Source: Gari tellinella
Taxonomy: Eukaryota; Mollusca; Bivalvia; Cardiida; Psammobiidae
Length of the DNA stretch: 64,000 bases
NCBI GenBank assembly: GCA_922989275.2
Contig: OV277861.1
Coordinates: forward strand, 21,730,479 to 21,794,478
Reading direction: 5' to 3'
The notes below the pieces were generated by a model. It searched no databases. It had not been told where the DNA came from and saw nothing but the letters and a program-made list of their open reading frames with translations. Within the stretch, counting starts at the first letter, position 1. Every line of letters starts with the position of its first letter. This document shows positions 21,026-33,480 of this stretch, piece by piece. A program made the position numbers and the translations under genes.

Positions 21026-21284
21026 AATAAAGTTTAGGGTCGGAGGCAAAAACTTGGGTCTGTCGGGTTACCGGAAACATGGGTATTTTTTTATATGGCC
21101 TAAGAACTTCAGCAGAGGGTCGAGACTAGTGTGTCCAACTAGGGGCAATGGACTGTCATTTTCCATATACATGTCACTAAGGCCTAAATGGTCTATGACC
21201 TCACTTGTAGATAAGGCTTTCCGACACATATAAATTTAGTTCTTTGCAGGCTAGCAGTGGATAATTATGTCCCTTTTAGTGATT

Positions 21285-21458
21285 ACCTTTACAAACAGTT
21301 TGAATCCAGTTGAGAACATAACGTGGCGTCTCATCAGGATCCAAACTGTTTGTAACTTAGATCCTGTTATGAAAAGAAATTTGTAAAATTCTATTTTTAG
21401 AACAATAGCAGATGACTATTGTTGCAGACGAAAATATTACCCAGCATGCAAAGAGTTA
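21285..21458. mobile_element. Family A MITE, partly degraded
   Basis: Hairpin 21294-21353 (CAAACAGTTTGAATCC versus GGATCCAAACTGTTTG), then TTGTTGCAGACGAAAATATT, CCAGCATGCAAAGAGTTAA. Opposite orientation to 51027-51251. Confidence 0.7.
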
Positions 21459-21540
21459 AACATACCAGTTAGAGATACAGCGCTCCCTCTCTACAACGAC
21501 ACCCAACAGAAGGCACAAGTTGTGTTCGTTGTAGTTTAGT

Positions 21541-24500
21541 TTAAACATATTTTATTTCCATATACATAAGGAAATGGGGTCGGATCACAAGTTCTCTCAA
21601 CATTAGATTCGACCCTTCCCCTACAATGTATATAAACAATGGAACAATGGCAAACAAAATATGAAACATATTTGAATAAACAAAACAAGAGATGGAGAGA
21701 GGAGGTGAGAGAGAAAGAGAGAGAGAGAGAAGAGGGAGAGAGAGAGAGATAGAGAGAGAGAGAGCGAACATAATGTGTGATCTACAACATGATAGAAAGC
21801 TATTGAAAATAGCAGCTTATCAACAGTAGCTATTTTAATTAAATGTAACTGTCTATTTGAGTCAGGAATGCAGTAACAACCATAAATGGTTAATGTAGGT
21901 AACGACTGAACAGTATTTATTTTTATGCAGTTTGATAAGTTTACCAAAACAAATAAAAAAAATAAGTTAGCGTCCCATAAGGTCAGGGTGGATTATCCAC
22001 AGGTCCGACTATAAAGATGCAATTGTTGATCTGACCTTTTCAAGTTAAAATCTTCTTGTTTGTTTAATGAACACGTGCACAGCAGCAAATAAGTTTTTGT
22101 TATCATCGTAATTTAATTCAGGTTTACCGTATAAAAGTGTTTCAATGCTAAGGGGATGAAAGGCATGTGTTGCATGAAACAAAGATATTCTCTGGTTATG
22201 AAACAACGGACATTTAAAAAAAATATTGACGAGCATCCTCTATTGCGTTTGAGCATTCACATAAAGGGCTTTGATTAATATGGTTATTAAATAGGTCATT
22301 ATTTAGATTGCTACATTTGTTTCTTATTCTGGCGTGCATGACAGACAGATATCGATCACCAAAACAATATATAGTAGGAATAGTCATCTTATCAGAGTTT
22401 TTAATCAGAGCATTCTTGAAAGAACTTAATGTGTTTGAGTTTCTTATTTCAATATTAGTACCATTCCATAGAGATATTGAAGATGGGATACAAGACTTTT
22501 GAGAAGTTGTTGTTCGTGCTAAAGGGACTTCTATATTACTTCTATTTCTTAAAGGATAATGGGTTATCTCCCTTACATAAGGGGGCAACAGATCATTGAT
22601 GTAAGACGGTGCCATATGATGACATGATTTATACATAAAGTAAAGCTTTTGACGATGACGTCTACTAGCAAGAGATTCCCAACCGCATTCATTATATAAA
22701 CTATCAAGAGACACTGATCTTGTAAGCCCAGTGACTATACGGGCTGCTTCATTTTGCAATTTTTCCAATGTATCAGAACAGTTTCCAGAGCAACCGTCCC
22801 AGACAACTGAAGCATACTCTAATATAGGACGGACATAGGAAATATATATCTGATTAAGAGCATTTCTATTCAGTGTAAACTTAAGTTTCCTCATAATTCC
22901 AATAGTTTTAGAGGCTGATTGCAATATATTGTCAACATGATCATTCCATTGTCCATTCGAGCTAAGAGTTACCCCTAAATGTTTATGAGCATCAACGAAT
23001 TGTATGCTAGTTCCATTAAATGTTAAATTTAGATGTATATTTTGAGGTCGTAGTGAAAATAGCATTGCCTCAGATTTGTTTGGGTTGAAATTAACAAGCC
23101 ATATCTTAGCCCATGCTGAGATTAAATTAAGATCGTGATTTAGAATACCTTCAATGTCACCTAATGAGGTAGCAGAAACATATAAGGAACTATCATCTGC
23201 AAATAATCTGGTTAAGCTTAGTAATGAATTTGATATATCATTTACATATACTAGAAAGAGCAGAGGGCCTAACACTGATCCCTGTGGAACACCAGCTGAT
23301 ATTGTCTTTATATCAGAATCAATAGAGTTAAGAACAACTTTCTAAGATCTGCTATTTAAGTATATTATTATCCATGATAAAAGGCGATCATCTATACCAT
23401 TTTCTTTCAATTTAAAAATAAGTCCTTTATGCCATACTCTATCGAAAGCTTTGGATATATCACAAAAGACCATGCATGAATATTGTTTGTTATCGAAAGA
23501 TTGACAGATATGGTGGAATATATCGATCAATTGGTAAACAGTAGAGTGATTTGGTAAGAAACCAGACTGATATTTATAAATCAGGTTGTTATCCATAAAA
23601 AGGTTATAAATATGTTTAAAAACGATTCTTTCAAATAGTTTGCCATAACAGCTAAGTAAAGATACAGGTCTGTAGTTAGATGACAATGATTTATCTCCCT
23701 TTTTAAAAATTGGAATAACATTAGCAACTTTCCAAGTTTCAGGGAAAATACCCTCTTGAAGGGAGCGGTTAAACAATAGTGCAAGTGGTTTAGATATTGT
23801 TTTGGCTGACCCTTTAAGCATTTTGTGAGAAATACAGTCTGGACCTGATGCTTTGTTTGTAGCGAGTGAAAAAATGGTGTCTTGAATCTCTGTTTCAAGA
23901 ACATGAATATTAGATATTGTATTTGGTGTTTTAAGAGATAAGGTTGGCAGTACTGCATTATCGTCATCTACAGTAGATATTGAAGCAAAATAGTTATTTA
24001 AGCAATTGGCTTTATCCTGATCAGAAGTGTGACACATAATTTCTCCATTAACAGATGTTTCGCACAAAGGCGGTATATTTGACGTTTTATTATTTTTAAG
24101 AAAATGACGAGTGATGCCCCAGAAACTTTTTTATCATTAGTTCTTAAATCTTCTATATTATGTTCTAATGATGTAAATCAAGACTGTTTGGCATGTTTTT
24201 TCATGTTGTTAACTTTATTTCGCATGTGCTTATATTTATCTAAATCATGTTGTTTTCCTGTTCTCAGATAAATACGTTTGAGTCGATCTCTGACTCTGCA
24301 AGATTTCCGTAGCTCGGAATCAAACCAGGGTTTGTCATCATGACGTACAGTAATGTTTCTAGAGGGAATGGATGTATTTACAAACTGAAAGAACGAATGT
24401 GTAAACAAATTGCAAGCATCATTTACAGAACCATCATATAGACAGTTCCAGTCAAAAGACGATATCAATGTATTCGACAGATCAAAATCTTCCGAGTAAA

Positions 24501-25250
24501 GGCAGCACTAATGTCGTATGGAAATGGTAACATGATGAAAGTAGCACAGTGATCGCTTATTTCCTGTGGGACGCTTAATGTACCCGAATCTAAATATGGC
24601 ATATCAGTAGAGATAATGATAGGATCAAGTAGGGCATTAAGTCTTGTAGGAGTTTTAATTGTATTTATCATGGAATTCATTAGGATAATATTTCTCAGTT
24701 TTCTATTATTAGGATTCAGTAAGTCATCATTGAAATCACCTACCAGAATTATATTAGATGACATCTCCAAAGCTTTCTCAATGTTGTGATTAAAGTTAAC
24801 AAAGAAGTCATTATCAGAGGTTTTAGGGCTATAAAATGTTCCTAACAGGTATGACATATTTCTAACCTTAACTCTAATCCATATTGATTCCATGCAAAAT
24901 TGTTCTAGTTCAGGTATTCTTTCAAAGTAAGAATATATAGATATATAGACAAGTATTCCGCCCCCGTGATTAGTTCTATCCTTTCTGCATGGCGAATCAA
25001 AACTTTCTGACAGAATTAAAGATTCATCAGATATATTAAAATCTAAATGAGTTTCAGTGAAACATAGGATATCATAATCAGCAAAATTATCTCGTATGTA
25101 ATCAAATTTATGTCTTATACTCCGTATGTTACTTTGCAAAATGGATAAAAACCATGAGTGCCTGTTTCAGAAGTACAGGGTCCGGGGTTTGTTTCTATGT
25201 CACCCGCTACTAGTAGCAAAAGCAACACAATAAATAAAAAGTAAAAATCT
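21541..25250 (-). mobile_element. CR1/Jockey-like LINE, near full-length, damaged
   Basis: A non-LTR retrotransposon read on the minus strand. It has an endonuclease at about 25139-24490, a linker at 24468-24178, reverse transcriptase at about 24067-22700, a C-terminal Cys/His region to 22045, and a 3' UTR containing a GA/CT microsatellite (21684-21770). It ends in AATAAAATATGTTT at 21541-21556, a polyA-signal-like LINE tail. A 5'-truncated copy of the same tail lies at 49563-49720. The 5' boundary is not sharp; it abuts the foldback element that starts near 25262. No target-site duplication was identified. The clade assignment rests on the FADD box, the VPQGSVLGPLLFL box and the C-terminal layout, and is approximate. 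Confidence 0.85.
22045..25139 (-). pseudogene. LINE ORF2 endonuclease-reverse transcriptase, broken by one stop and several frameshifts
   Basis: The apurinic-type endonuclease (EEP fold) shows FTETHLD and GDFNDDLL near its start and middle and SDHCA near its end. Reverse transcriptase motifs appear in order: VIPIFKKGD, NYRPVSLLS, DISKAFDRVWHKGL, AGVPQGSVLGPLLFL and LFADDSSLY (catalytic Asp pair). A C-terminal region has CECSNAIEDA followed by FFKCPLF. The frame breaks near 24470-24490, near 24110 and near 22214-22236. A single in-frame TAG at 23342-23344 splits the RT between NSRS and KVVLN while the frame continues unchanged, so it probably arose from a CAG or CAA codon. The enzyme would nick target DNA and prime reverse transcription there. 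This copy cannot make it in one piece but looks young. Confidence 0.85.
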
Positions 25251-25409
25251 ACACTGCACCTTCTAATAGTGCTGCAACTCGAGGGTCGTTTTGGACACCT
25301 AACCGGTCTCCATCTGTAAACAAAGGTTTCTATATACCAAAATGTTCGTACAAGTGTGTAGATTATGAAACTGCTTGTTGCAGATGTGATATATGTGAGC
25401 CAACATCGC

Positions 25410-26520
25410 TATTCAAGATGGCGTCCAAGATGGCCGCCACAAACTGAAATATCACGAACATTCTACCTATTGCAATTCTTTTCTGATTATTCTACTAAAG
25501 GTGATGCAAATGCACTTTGAACATTATAAAAGAGTCATAGTATGCACGTGATGTGAATAAAGACCGTTTAACGCTTATACAGATATCAAAATGTTCAAAA
25601 TGGCGTCCAAGATGGCCACCATAATCATAAAAATAGCACGCACACTCTAACTTTTACAATTTTTTTCTTATCGTTTTACTAAAAGGGGTGACAATACACG
25701 CTGAACATTACAAAAGAGTCACACTGTTCACTTTGTGTGAATAAAGTCCGTTTAAACCTTATACTACGCACAGAATGTTCAAATATGGCCTCCAAGAAGG
25801 CTCCTAGAAATATAAAATTATCATAAAAATACTATCTATGATTATACGTTTCTTTATAGTTTCACTGAAAACGATGACAATGCACTTTGACTATTATAAG
25901 AGAGTCATACTATTAAAAAATCTTAATATTTACATTATACTATTCTACTAGTAACAAAATATTCAAAATGGCGTCAAAGATGGCCGCCACAAACTTGAAA
26001 ATATCACGTACATACCAATTATTACAATTATTTTCTTAAGATTTTACTAAAATTGATTACAATTGACTTTGAACGTTACAAAAAGGTCATTCTATTCACT
26101 AATTGTGTATAAAGGCCGTTTAATCCTTATACTGCGACTAGAATATTCAAATATGGCGTCCAAGACGGCCGCTACATGCGTAATAATTCATGAACATACT
26201 ATTACAATTGGTTCCTTATGGTTTGACTAAAACAGATGACAATATATTTTGAACGTAGCAAAATTGATACCCTAATATTCACAACATATGTTTTACCCTT
26301 ACACAACGAACAAAATGTTCAGGAAAGCGTCAAACATGGCATACACAAACAGAAAATATATAGAACATTCATATTATTTTCGTATGGTTTGGCTAAAAAT
26401 GAGAACAATGGACTTAGAACATTACGAAAAGAGCATGTAATTTATGTGTATAAACACCGTTTAACCCTTTCACTTCAAACAAACTGCTACAGACGGCATC
26501 CAAAATGGTAAGCACAAATA
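25410..26520 (+). repeat. Left-arm tandem array, about 184-bp unit
   Basis: A core GGCGTCCAAGATGGCCGCCA recurs at about 25418, 25601, 25787, 25971, 26155, 26328 and 26494, mostly 183-186 bp apart. The unit includes ATCACGAACAT, TTACAATT, GGTGACAATG and GTGTGAATAAAGACCGTTTAA. Divergence increases toward the centre of the foldback, and a remnant remains near 26745. Confidence 0.8.
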
Positions 26521-26949
26521 TAAAATATCACCAATATACTCACTACGTATTACAATTGCCTTCTTATGGTTTGACTAAAAGTTTAAACATTACAAAATAA
26601 ACCTATTATTCACTTAATAAGAATCATTCTATCGCAAACAAACATGTCCTCTGCTAAATTTATCTTATGTTTCAGTTTTTGATAGTGCTTTAAAAATTGT
26701 TCAAAATTAGTAACAATGTTATCTATGTGTTTCGTTTCAATACAAAAATGGTAGACGAAATGGCCGTCAGTCTTACAATTACTTGTATTGCTCTTGATAC
26801 TTACTGCCAGTAGCCCATTATAATTGATTATGTCAATAAAATCAAATAGTTTCCAGTATTACGGGTAGATGCCATACAAGAATACATAAAACACTTTACC
26901 ATATGAAGTGACAAGATCAATGACACCCATACTCGTACAATCTTCTCTA

Positions 26950-29160
26950 CGTCGACAGGTACTTGAGGCCCTTTCAATGGATCATTATTTGAATCTATCT
27001 GATGATGTATGAGGGACTGTTGATAGGTTGAGTTCTCTTTTTTGAGGTCTTTTTCTTACAGCCCTCCTCCAGGTTTTTTGCGCCAGTGTGCCCCCTCTTC
27101 CCCTTGGTGGCCATTAAATGGTTACTTTGTGGAGCGAGTTGGGTTGCATGTGGTATACAAAGCCAAACATCACTAAATTCGTAATCGAATAGTTTAACTC
27201 TAATTGATGGCATAATGGTCTGATTGAGTAGTTCCGCATGCGACATGGTGTTGGTTTAGAAGATAATCAGAATACAGGTCTCGTTTCAGAAAACAGTGAG
27301 GTTGTTTTTCGATTACATACAAAATAATTCCCTGTACTTTTACAGTTTGCCATTGATGCCTAAAATGCTGATCATCAAACTGGTCTGAGCATGACAAGTA
27401 GCAGTAATGATTCGATGTAACTTTGGATGGTGGTATTGATTGTCAGAACGTGTGTCTTCTCTTAGTTGATGTTCAGACCTATATTATTGGCAGTCGGACT
27501 TAGAACCATATATCTGTCTTGTTGAGAGTCCCGGTATCTGCTGGATAGTAGTACGATGTCGTTCTACATAATATATAAACCATCTGTTTTTAAATAACTG
27601 GTCTAAGATGTGTGCAAGAGATGCAGTCAATGGATGATCTTTATGATCTTGCTTTCCAACAACCTGCCTGTTTTCGATGCAATATGGTGTCAACCGCCAC
27701 AGTTACGCATTTGAAAATGATATGACTGAAGAGATTGCTGGTGAGAGAAAGAAGTGTAATGTTTTTCAGTTGTTGAAGTTTCCTGATTCACATTTCTAGA
27801 CAGTTTCATCGACAACTCCTTTCTTTCTGTCATCTGGTATATCCACTTTGTCCAAAACTGTTTTGAAGAATATGCAGTAATAGCCGTTTTTTTTTAGATA
27901 CACCACTTTCAGCAAGCCAACACACATTCCATCCTCTCCAAGAGACTTCTCATACATAGGCATACGGGACCTCCTGTAATATGATAGGTTCCACGTTAAT
28001 GTCATGATCTTTATCCACCTTAACTATTTATGCAAGTATTGTGTGACTTTGGCATGAAAAGGATACATTAGAACTGTTCTCCCCACCGTTAGAGTTATGT
28101 TGCCTCATATGTAGCAAGAAAGTCATTTACTGACAGGTCTTGAAGTATGCCTTTGTACAATTAAAGTTTCTTGGTAGTTTGGTAGATTCTCATTATGTTT
28201 TGAATTTCAGATCTCTGTACATACAGGTACTGCGTGTCAATTAAAATGTTCTCTTACCTTACTGCATTTCAAGACTTTCCTTCTAAATTATTGGACGTGT
28301 AAAATGCAACAGGTCCCTCTTATAATATTTGAGAATTTATTCTTTAACTTACAGTTTCGTCTCAACTATTGCATTCCAGATGTCTGCAGATATCCACTAA
28401 ACATTTGTACTTTTTGTGTGGCATGGTGTAGCAACTGTCTCAAACATGGCTTTTCTTAAGTTGCCAATAGTGTTAACTGTGCCCTTCTGAAGAATTCAGC
28501 CCGACATCGTAGCTGTCCTTAACTGTCGGGTCTATTAATTTGGGGACATCAAAACGCCGTCACTGGTATCATCCGGTCTCAACTGGACGACCAGCTACTA
28601 AGTTATGGTCAAAATACGGCTGCTTACCACATCACTCGATTATCTTTAAGAGAAAATCTGCTGATGTTGGTTACGATATTGTGGTCTATCTGACTTTTGC
28701 TGTTCCTGTCAGGCGATGCCCATTTGTACTTTTGGATAGTCTTGTGTGAAAATAGATTACCGCCTTCGATGAACGCATCGTCTTTACCTTGTCTAATAAG
28801 CATTTCACAGTTACCTATGAAGTTGCCTGTTCCATTTCGATCCAAGAATCTCGCTCTGTTAGTGTTGTTCCTTCCAACTCATGAGTTGAAATCACCTAAT
28901 AGCAGTATACCATCGTGTTTTGAGCTGTCTGAAGTGGACTATACAAGTTGTCCTTGACCTTTTTCTTGACAATGTCTGTTGGTGCACAAAACTTGTATGA
29001 ACCCTTATTGTTTCTTAAAATATATATGCAAACAACTTGAATGTGGGTGAGACGTTTATTAACTAAGCATGTCATGAAGATCTCAACCTTGTTACTCACA
29101 GGCAACATTACATATATTTTGAACCAAAGACGGAAATTAGCAGACAATAAGTTTGTTGGC
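26950..29160 (-). pseudogene. Decayed RTE/BovB-type LINE (CFDP2-like endonuclease plus RT remnants)
   Basis: In minus-strand order, an endonuclease piece at about 28960-28624 shows FIGNCEMLIRQGKDDAFIEGG, then LFSHKTIQKYKWASPDRNSK and QIDHNIV. This is the layout of the endonuclease found in craniofacial development protein 2 and RTE-type LINEs. Next, 28000-27796 has EDGMCVGLLK and VDIPDDRKKGVV, an RT N-terminal signature. Then 27700-27440 has YRDSQQDRYMVLSPTANNIG followed by LNIN and EKTHVLTINTT, the region after the catalytic box. Finally 27246-26995 has GKRGHTGAKNLEEG, compatible with the C-terminal GKRxRGRPxxTW motif. Many stops and shifts separate these pieces. The catalytic core between IPDD and YRDSQQ is mostly missing. 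The relic sits between the inverted arms of the 25.3-31 kb foldback. Confidence 0.7.
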
Positions 29161-29339
29161 AGTAGATAAATAAAACGATCTTTTTATACTTTGTTCGCAG
29201 TAGATAGTTTAAATACATGTAGTTTTTATACACATTAGGCAAATGGTATACAAGCCTCTTTTGTAATATTCAAAGTTCATTGTTATGATATTTCGTCAAA
29301 CCATCAGAAAACAAGTGTAATAATATGTGATAGTTTAGG

Positions 29340-30800
29340 TTTGTGGCGTGTTGGCCATCTTAGACGCCATCTAGAATAGTTTGCCTCCAGTAAAAGGATT
29401 AAACTGTTATGTGAATACTATGTCTCTTTTGTAATTATCAATGTCCATTGTCATCACTGTTGGTGAAGCTGTAAAAGCAAAATGCAGTAGTATGTTCTGT
29501 GATACTTTTGATTCATGGTGGCCATCTTGGAAGTCCTCTTAAATATATTAATTTAAGCGGGAGGATTAAAGTCTTGACACACATACAATAATAATATACT
29601 TTTCTCTCTCTCGTAATTTTCTAAGTCATTTGTTATTACTTTTAGTCAAGCCATCGAAAAGTGTATAAGTTTGTATGTTAATGATAGTTTGTTGCATGGC
29701 GGCCGTCTTGGACGCCATCTTGAATAATTTGTTCGCAGCAGAAGAATTAAACAGACTTTAAACACATAAAATGAATAATACATCCATTTTGTAAAGTTTG
29801 AAGTCAATTGTCATCACTTTTAATCAAACCAAAAGAAAGCATTTGTAAGAGTCAGTATGCTCCTAACATTTTATATTTGTGGCATCTTGGACGCCATTAT
29901 GAATATTTAGTTTGGAGTAGAAAGGTTTTAAAAATGGTCTTTATCCACATTAAGTGAATGACGTGTCACTTTTTGTAAGGGTCAAATCAGTAAGACGATT
30001 AAAAATGTTTATACACATGAAATAAATAATAAGCCCCTATTGTATTATTTAGAAGCGACTGTTTTCATTTTTATTAAAACTATAAGAAAATATTTGTAAT
30101 AGTAAGTATCTTTTTGACATTTCATATTTGTGGCAGCCATTTCGTACGCCATTTTGAATATTTTAATCTGAGTACAAGGGTTAAACGGTCTTTATCCTCA
30201 TTAAGTGAATAACATGTCTCTTTTTGTAAGGGCGAAAAATTATTGCCCTTGCTGATAACCAACCTACATGTATATGAACAAAGTAATTGTAAGTTGCTTG
30301 TATTTTCCGTTTGTGACGGCCATCTTGGTCGCCATCTTGGACATCTTGTTCACTGAATAGGAGTAAAACTGTCTTATATGCATTAAATGTATACGATATC
30401 CCTTTTGTACTGTCAAAGGTACATTGTCATCGTTTTAGTTAACAATAAAGAAACCACTTATAATTAAAGATAGTATTTTCGTGATAATTGTAAATGTGTA
30501 GCGGCCATCTTGGACGCCATCTTTGAAAATTATGTTCGTAGTATAAGATTTAAACGGACTTTATTCACATTTAGTGAACTGTATGACTCTAATTTAACCT
30601 TCAATGTGCTTTGCAATCACTTTTAGTAAAATAATAAGAAAACGGTCTTTATTCACATCATGTGCATACTATGACTCTTTTAGAATGTTCAAAGTGCATT
30701 TGCATCACCTTTAGTAGAATAATCAGAAAATAATTGCAATAGGTAGAATGTTCGTGATATTTCAGTTTGTGGCGGCCATCTTGGACGCCATCTTGAATAG
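29340..30800 (-). repeat. Right-arm tandem array, about 184-bp unit (inverted)
   Basis: The reverse form of the left-arm core (GGCGGCCATCTTGGACGCCA) occurs at about 29345, 29518, 29697, 29881, 30131, 30306, 30500 and 30771. Spacing is mostly 175-194 bp; two larger gaps (about 250 and 271) reflect partial duplications. Confidence 0.8.
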
Positions 30801-31009
30801 CGATGTTGGCCCACATATATCACAACTGCAACAAGCAGTTTCATAATCTACACACTTGTACGAACATTTTGGTATATAGAAACCTTTGTTTACAGAGGGA
30901 GACCGATTAGTGCCAGATTTAGGCATGCTATTGAGCCTTGGTTGCAGCACTATAAATAAAGCCAGCATCTTTAGTGTCATATTAATTAATGTAAAAAAAA
31001 AAAGCAGCA

Positions 31010-31420
31010 CCAATTAAACGACTCCGTTACCTTTATATTAGACTTCGTAAATAACGAGCGTCTTCTGTCGTGGAACAGACCGATGGAGCATCTCCAAGTT
31101 TGTAGGTCACTACCCATTAGGTAGTAAAAATATAAAAGATATAACGATGTCCATCAAGTCAATTTCACAACCGGAAGACGTTCTCTGGTCACACATCATG
31201 CTAACTCTACTCGTTAAAGGCGAAAGCTCAAGAGAGAAAGAGGGAGAAGTAAGATATAAAGTAAACACTAGAGAAACAAACATGGTGAGGTTTGGGTTAT
31301 GGGGTTTATTCTATTGGGAACCTGGGGTAATCATAAATATCAACAGCAAAACAATACAAAGTCAGTCAATGTACTTGTGGTGATTTAAGTAAGTTAGCGC
31401 CATCACTGTCTTACCCAGAA
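31010..31420. other. Unassigned sequence
   Basis: A 78-codon plus frame (31147-31383) has no recognisable domain. Nothing else seen. Confidence 0.45.
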
Positions 31421-31745
31421 TACAACGGTCTTATGACGCCGAGTAAAGCGGTGTATCATTGGGATCCAAACCGATTGACTCTCATGACTAAGTAAGTTCT
31501 GGAAACATAAGCGAATGGCATTTGACATTCAATATGATGGCGTGGCAGTGAAATAGTTAGGGAAATTATATAATGGTATGGTTCGTATTTAGGAGGCAAA
31601 GTAAAAAAATAAAAAAATAAAAAATTCTTAATCCTTAGTATTTCGGAGTCAGGGTAATACTTTCGGCTAACTGATGAGTACAGTTAGGGTCCAGATGGAA
31701 CGCCATGTAACTTGGAGATTCACCTGGACCCAAACCACTCATTGG
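31420..31745. repeat. Two degenerate family A fragments
   Basis: 31420-31555 (TTACCCAGAATACAACGG, GGGATCCAAACCGATTGAC) and 31660-31742 (GTTAGGGTCCAGATGG...CCTGGACCCAAACC). Pairing is mostly lost. Confidence 0.45.
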
Positions 31746-31849
31746 TAAGATAATTGCTGTAACAGTTAAGGACAGGTATTCCTTACTGAATATGAATTGG
31801 CAAGTGCCATGTGTATTGACATGTGTCAAATTTACGAACTATTCTAAGC

Positions 31850-32890
31850 TTGCATACTAATCAGATTATCTTAATTAAACATTAGATTCAAGCGTAATCA
31901 GCATTCGCACAAAAAAAGTTCCCTCGACCATTCCTTATACAATAGCACAATATGTATTAACTATTTACAACATATTTGTACATATGGTTGAACTTCGATA
32001 TCTCGAACTCGCGAAACTCGACTTGTCCGATATGTCGACACATTATTTCATGCACGTTTAAGTCAAACATACCCGAATCCCTAAGCCAAGACGTGGCTTA
32101 GCCACGTTTTAACTTTGGAGCACGGGCATGCCTGACCCAACAGAGTTCGAGATATCGGAATTCGACTGTACATGTATTTATTATTTACAATTTATTTATA
32201 CATACATGTACAGGCAACATACATACAAAAGCAGGCAAACAGACAGACATATTGATAGACAGACATACGGACAACACATGGACATATAGACAGACAAACA
32301 GACAAAAGACACGCCGACAGATAGATAGCCATACAAAGAATGGTATACAGGTATGTAAGTCAGCTAACAGCTTTTAGAGGTCTTTAACCTTTGAAGTGAA
32401 GTATGATTTATCATCCATACAAAGTCAAAACAACAAGCCTTCAAATAATTACATGTCAACACGTTAAATATATTGAGAGGACAGCGGCGATGTTTGTTTA
32501 TACACTATTCTTAGCTTGCAAAATAATCCAAATATCATAATCAAATATTAACTTCATGCTTAGTCAGTATTCACTCAGACAATCCCTCAATCATTCCTTA
32601 TACAGTAATACATATACAATATGAATGTATTGTTTTCCACATAATCATACATACATGTACAGTTAGACAGACATACAAAAGCAAGCAGGCAGACGGACAG
32701 ACAGACTGACCAACAGACAGACATACGGACAAACACATGGGCAAACAGACAAAAGACACGCAGACAGATAGACAGACAGGCAGACGGACAGATAGACAGA
32801 GAATGGTATACAGATAGGTTGGATATGAGGCAGATAACAGACTATAGCAGCCTATAGCCTCTGAAGAACAGTATGCTATCATCCATACAA
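31850..32890 (+). repeat. Local duplication containing GACA-rich simple repeats
   Basis: 31850-32410 (minus the MITE) and 32510-32890 share CATTCCTTATACA, CATACATGTACAG, ACAGACAGACATACGGACAA, AAAAGACACGC, GAATGGTATACAG and CATCCATACAAAG. Both contain (GACA)n-type stretches. Confidence 0.75.
31983..32170. mobile_element. Family D MITE inserted in one copy of a local duplication
   Basis: TGGTTGAACTTCGATATCTC start, GACGTGGCTTAGCCACGT centre and GAGATATCGGAATTCGACTG end. TA borders each side. The duplicate segment at 32.5-32.9 kb lacks it. Confidence 0.75.
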
Positions 32891-33067
32891 AGACAAATAT
32901 TGTACGATTTTTCTGACCTCTTTGAGTTATTTTTAGAACAGAATAGTTAATGATGGTAAGTGGTTAAGCAAGGTAATATCGAATATAGAAACGTACACAT
33001 TCCTACTTCAGATAAATATGATCCTCGTGCAGCACGAGACCACTGCGCTAACTTAACTGATGTCTTC

Positions 33068-33270
33068 TTCTTTCCCAATAAACGCATTTATATACTAAAA
33101 CCATTATTTCCATTGCAAACAGGTTAGATCCAGATCAGACGCCGGGTAACCCGGCGTCTGATCAGGCTCCAACCTATTTGCTTCTTAGATTAAAAAATGA
33201 AGTTAAAATTTCTAAAAGTATATTTCCAAAATTTAGAGTATTGCGTTTGCGGTTAAACGGGAAAGAATAA
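33068..33270. mobile_element. Family A-related MITE with TTCTTTCCC ends
   Basis: TTCTTTCCCAATAAACGC and GGGAAAGAATAA ends are inverted. Hairpin 33116-33181 has loop GCCGGGTAACCCGGC. Its left end continues a repeat shared with 4906-5113. Confidence 0.8.
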
Positions 33271-33480
33271 TGTTTCCTCTACTGTACAAAACACATAAAA
33301 ATTACAGCTATCCGTATCTCTAACTGGATGTATAGAAAACTCATCCCTTTTAAAATTTTAAAATGTTCCAATCTAAAAATAACTCTGACAGGTCAGAAGA
33401 TTTATAACATATCTGCATGTGGTTACGTGTACTGTGAGAACAGAGAAACTGTTTATTTATACATGACTACATTTATACCA

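Larger units (their letters stand above)
25262..30958. mobile_element. 5.7-kb foldback element with tandem-repeat arms
   Basis: The sequence from 25262 inward (TAGTGCTGCAAC, then GGTCTCC, GTAAACAAAGGTTTC, CGTACAAGTGTGTAG) reappears inverted from 30958 inward. The outermost roughly 270 bp of the repeat part (25305-25573 versus 30905-30640) is nearly identical. Each arm continues into diverging copies of a unit of about 184 bp. The centre holds the decayed RTE LINE. No transposase was recognised. Target duplications were not found, and the left edge abuts the 5' end of the 21.5-25.3 kb LINE. Confidence 0.75.

Noticed and set aside
19378..21080. Minus-strand frames of 82-123 codons with DHVTLTFDL-type repeats
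   Set aside because: They are translations of the tandem array and recur with its 304-bp period.
21541..21947. Ser/Leu-rich minus-strand frames
   Set aside because: They are read through the GA/CT microsatellite in the LINE 3' UTR.
28540..28957. Plus-strand frames over the RTE endonuclease relic
   Set aside because: Antisense shadows; the minus strand carries the endonuclease motifs.
32598..32882. 94-codon minus-strand frame rich in Cys, Val and Leu
   Set aside because: Translation of GACA-type simple repeats (CLSVCLSV pattern).
32903..33066. tRNA-derived SINE from the A-box-like GTTAGCGCAGTGG
   Set aside because: No B box at the right distance in either copy, so it is listed only as an interspersed repeat.
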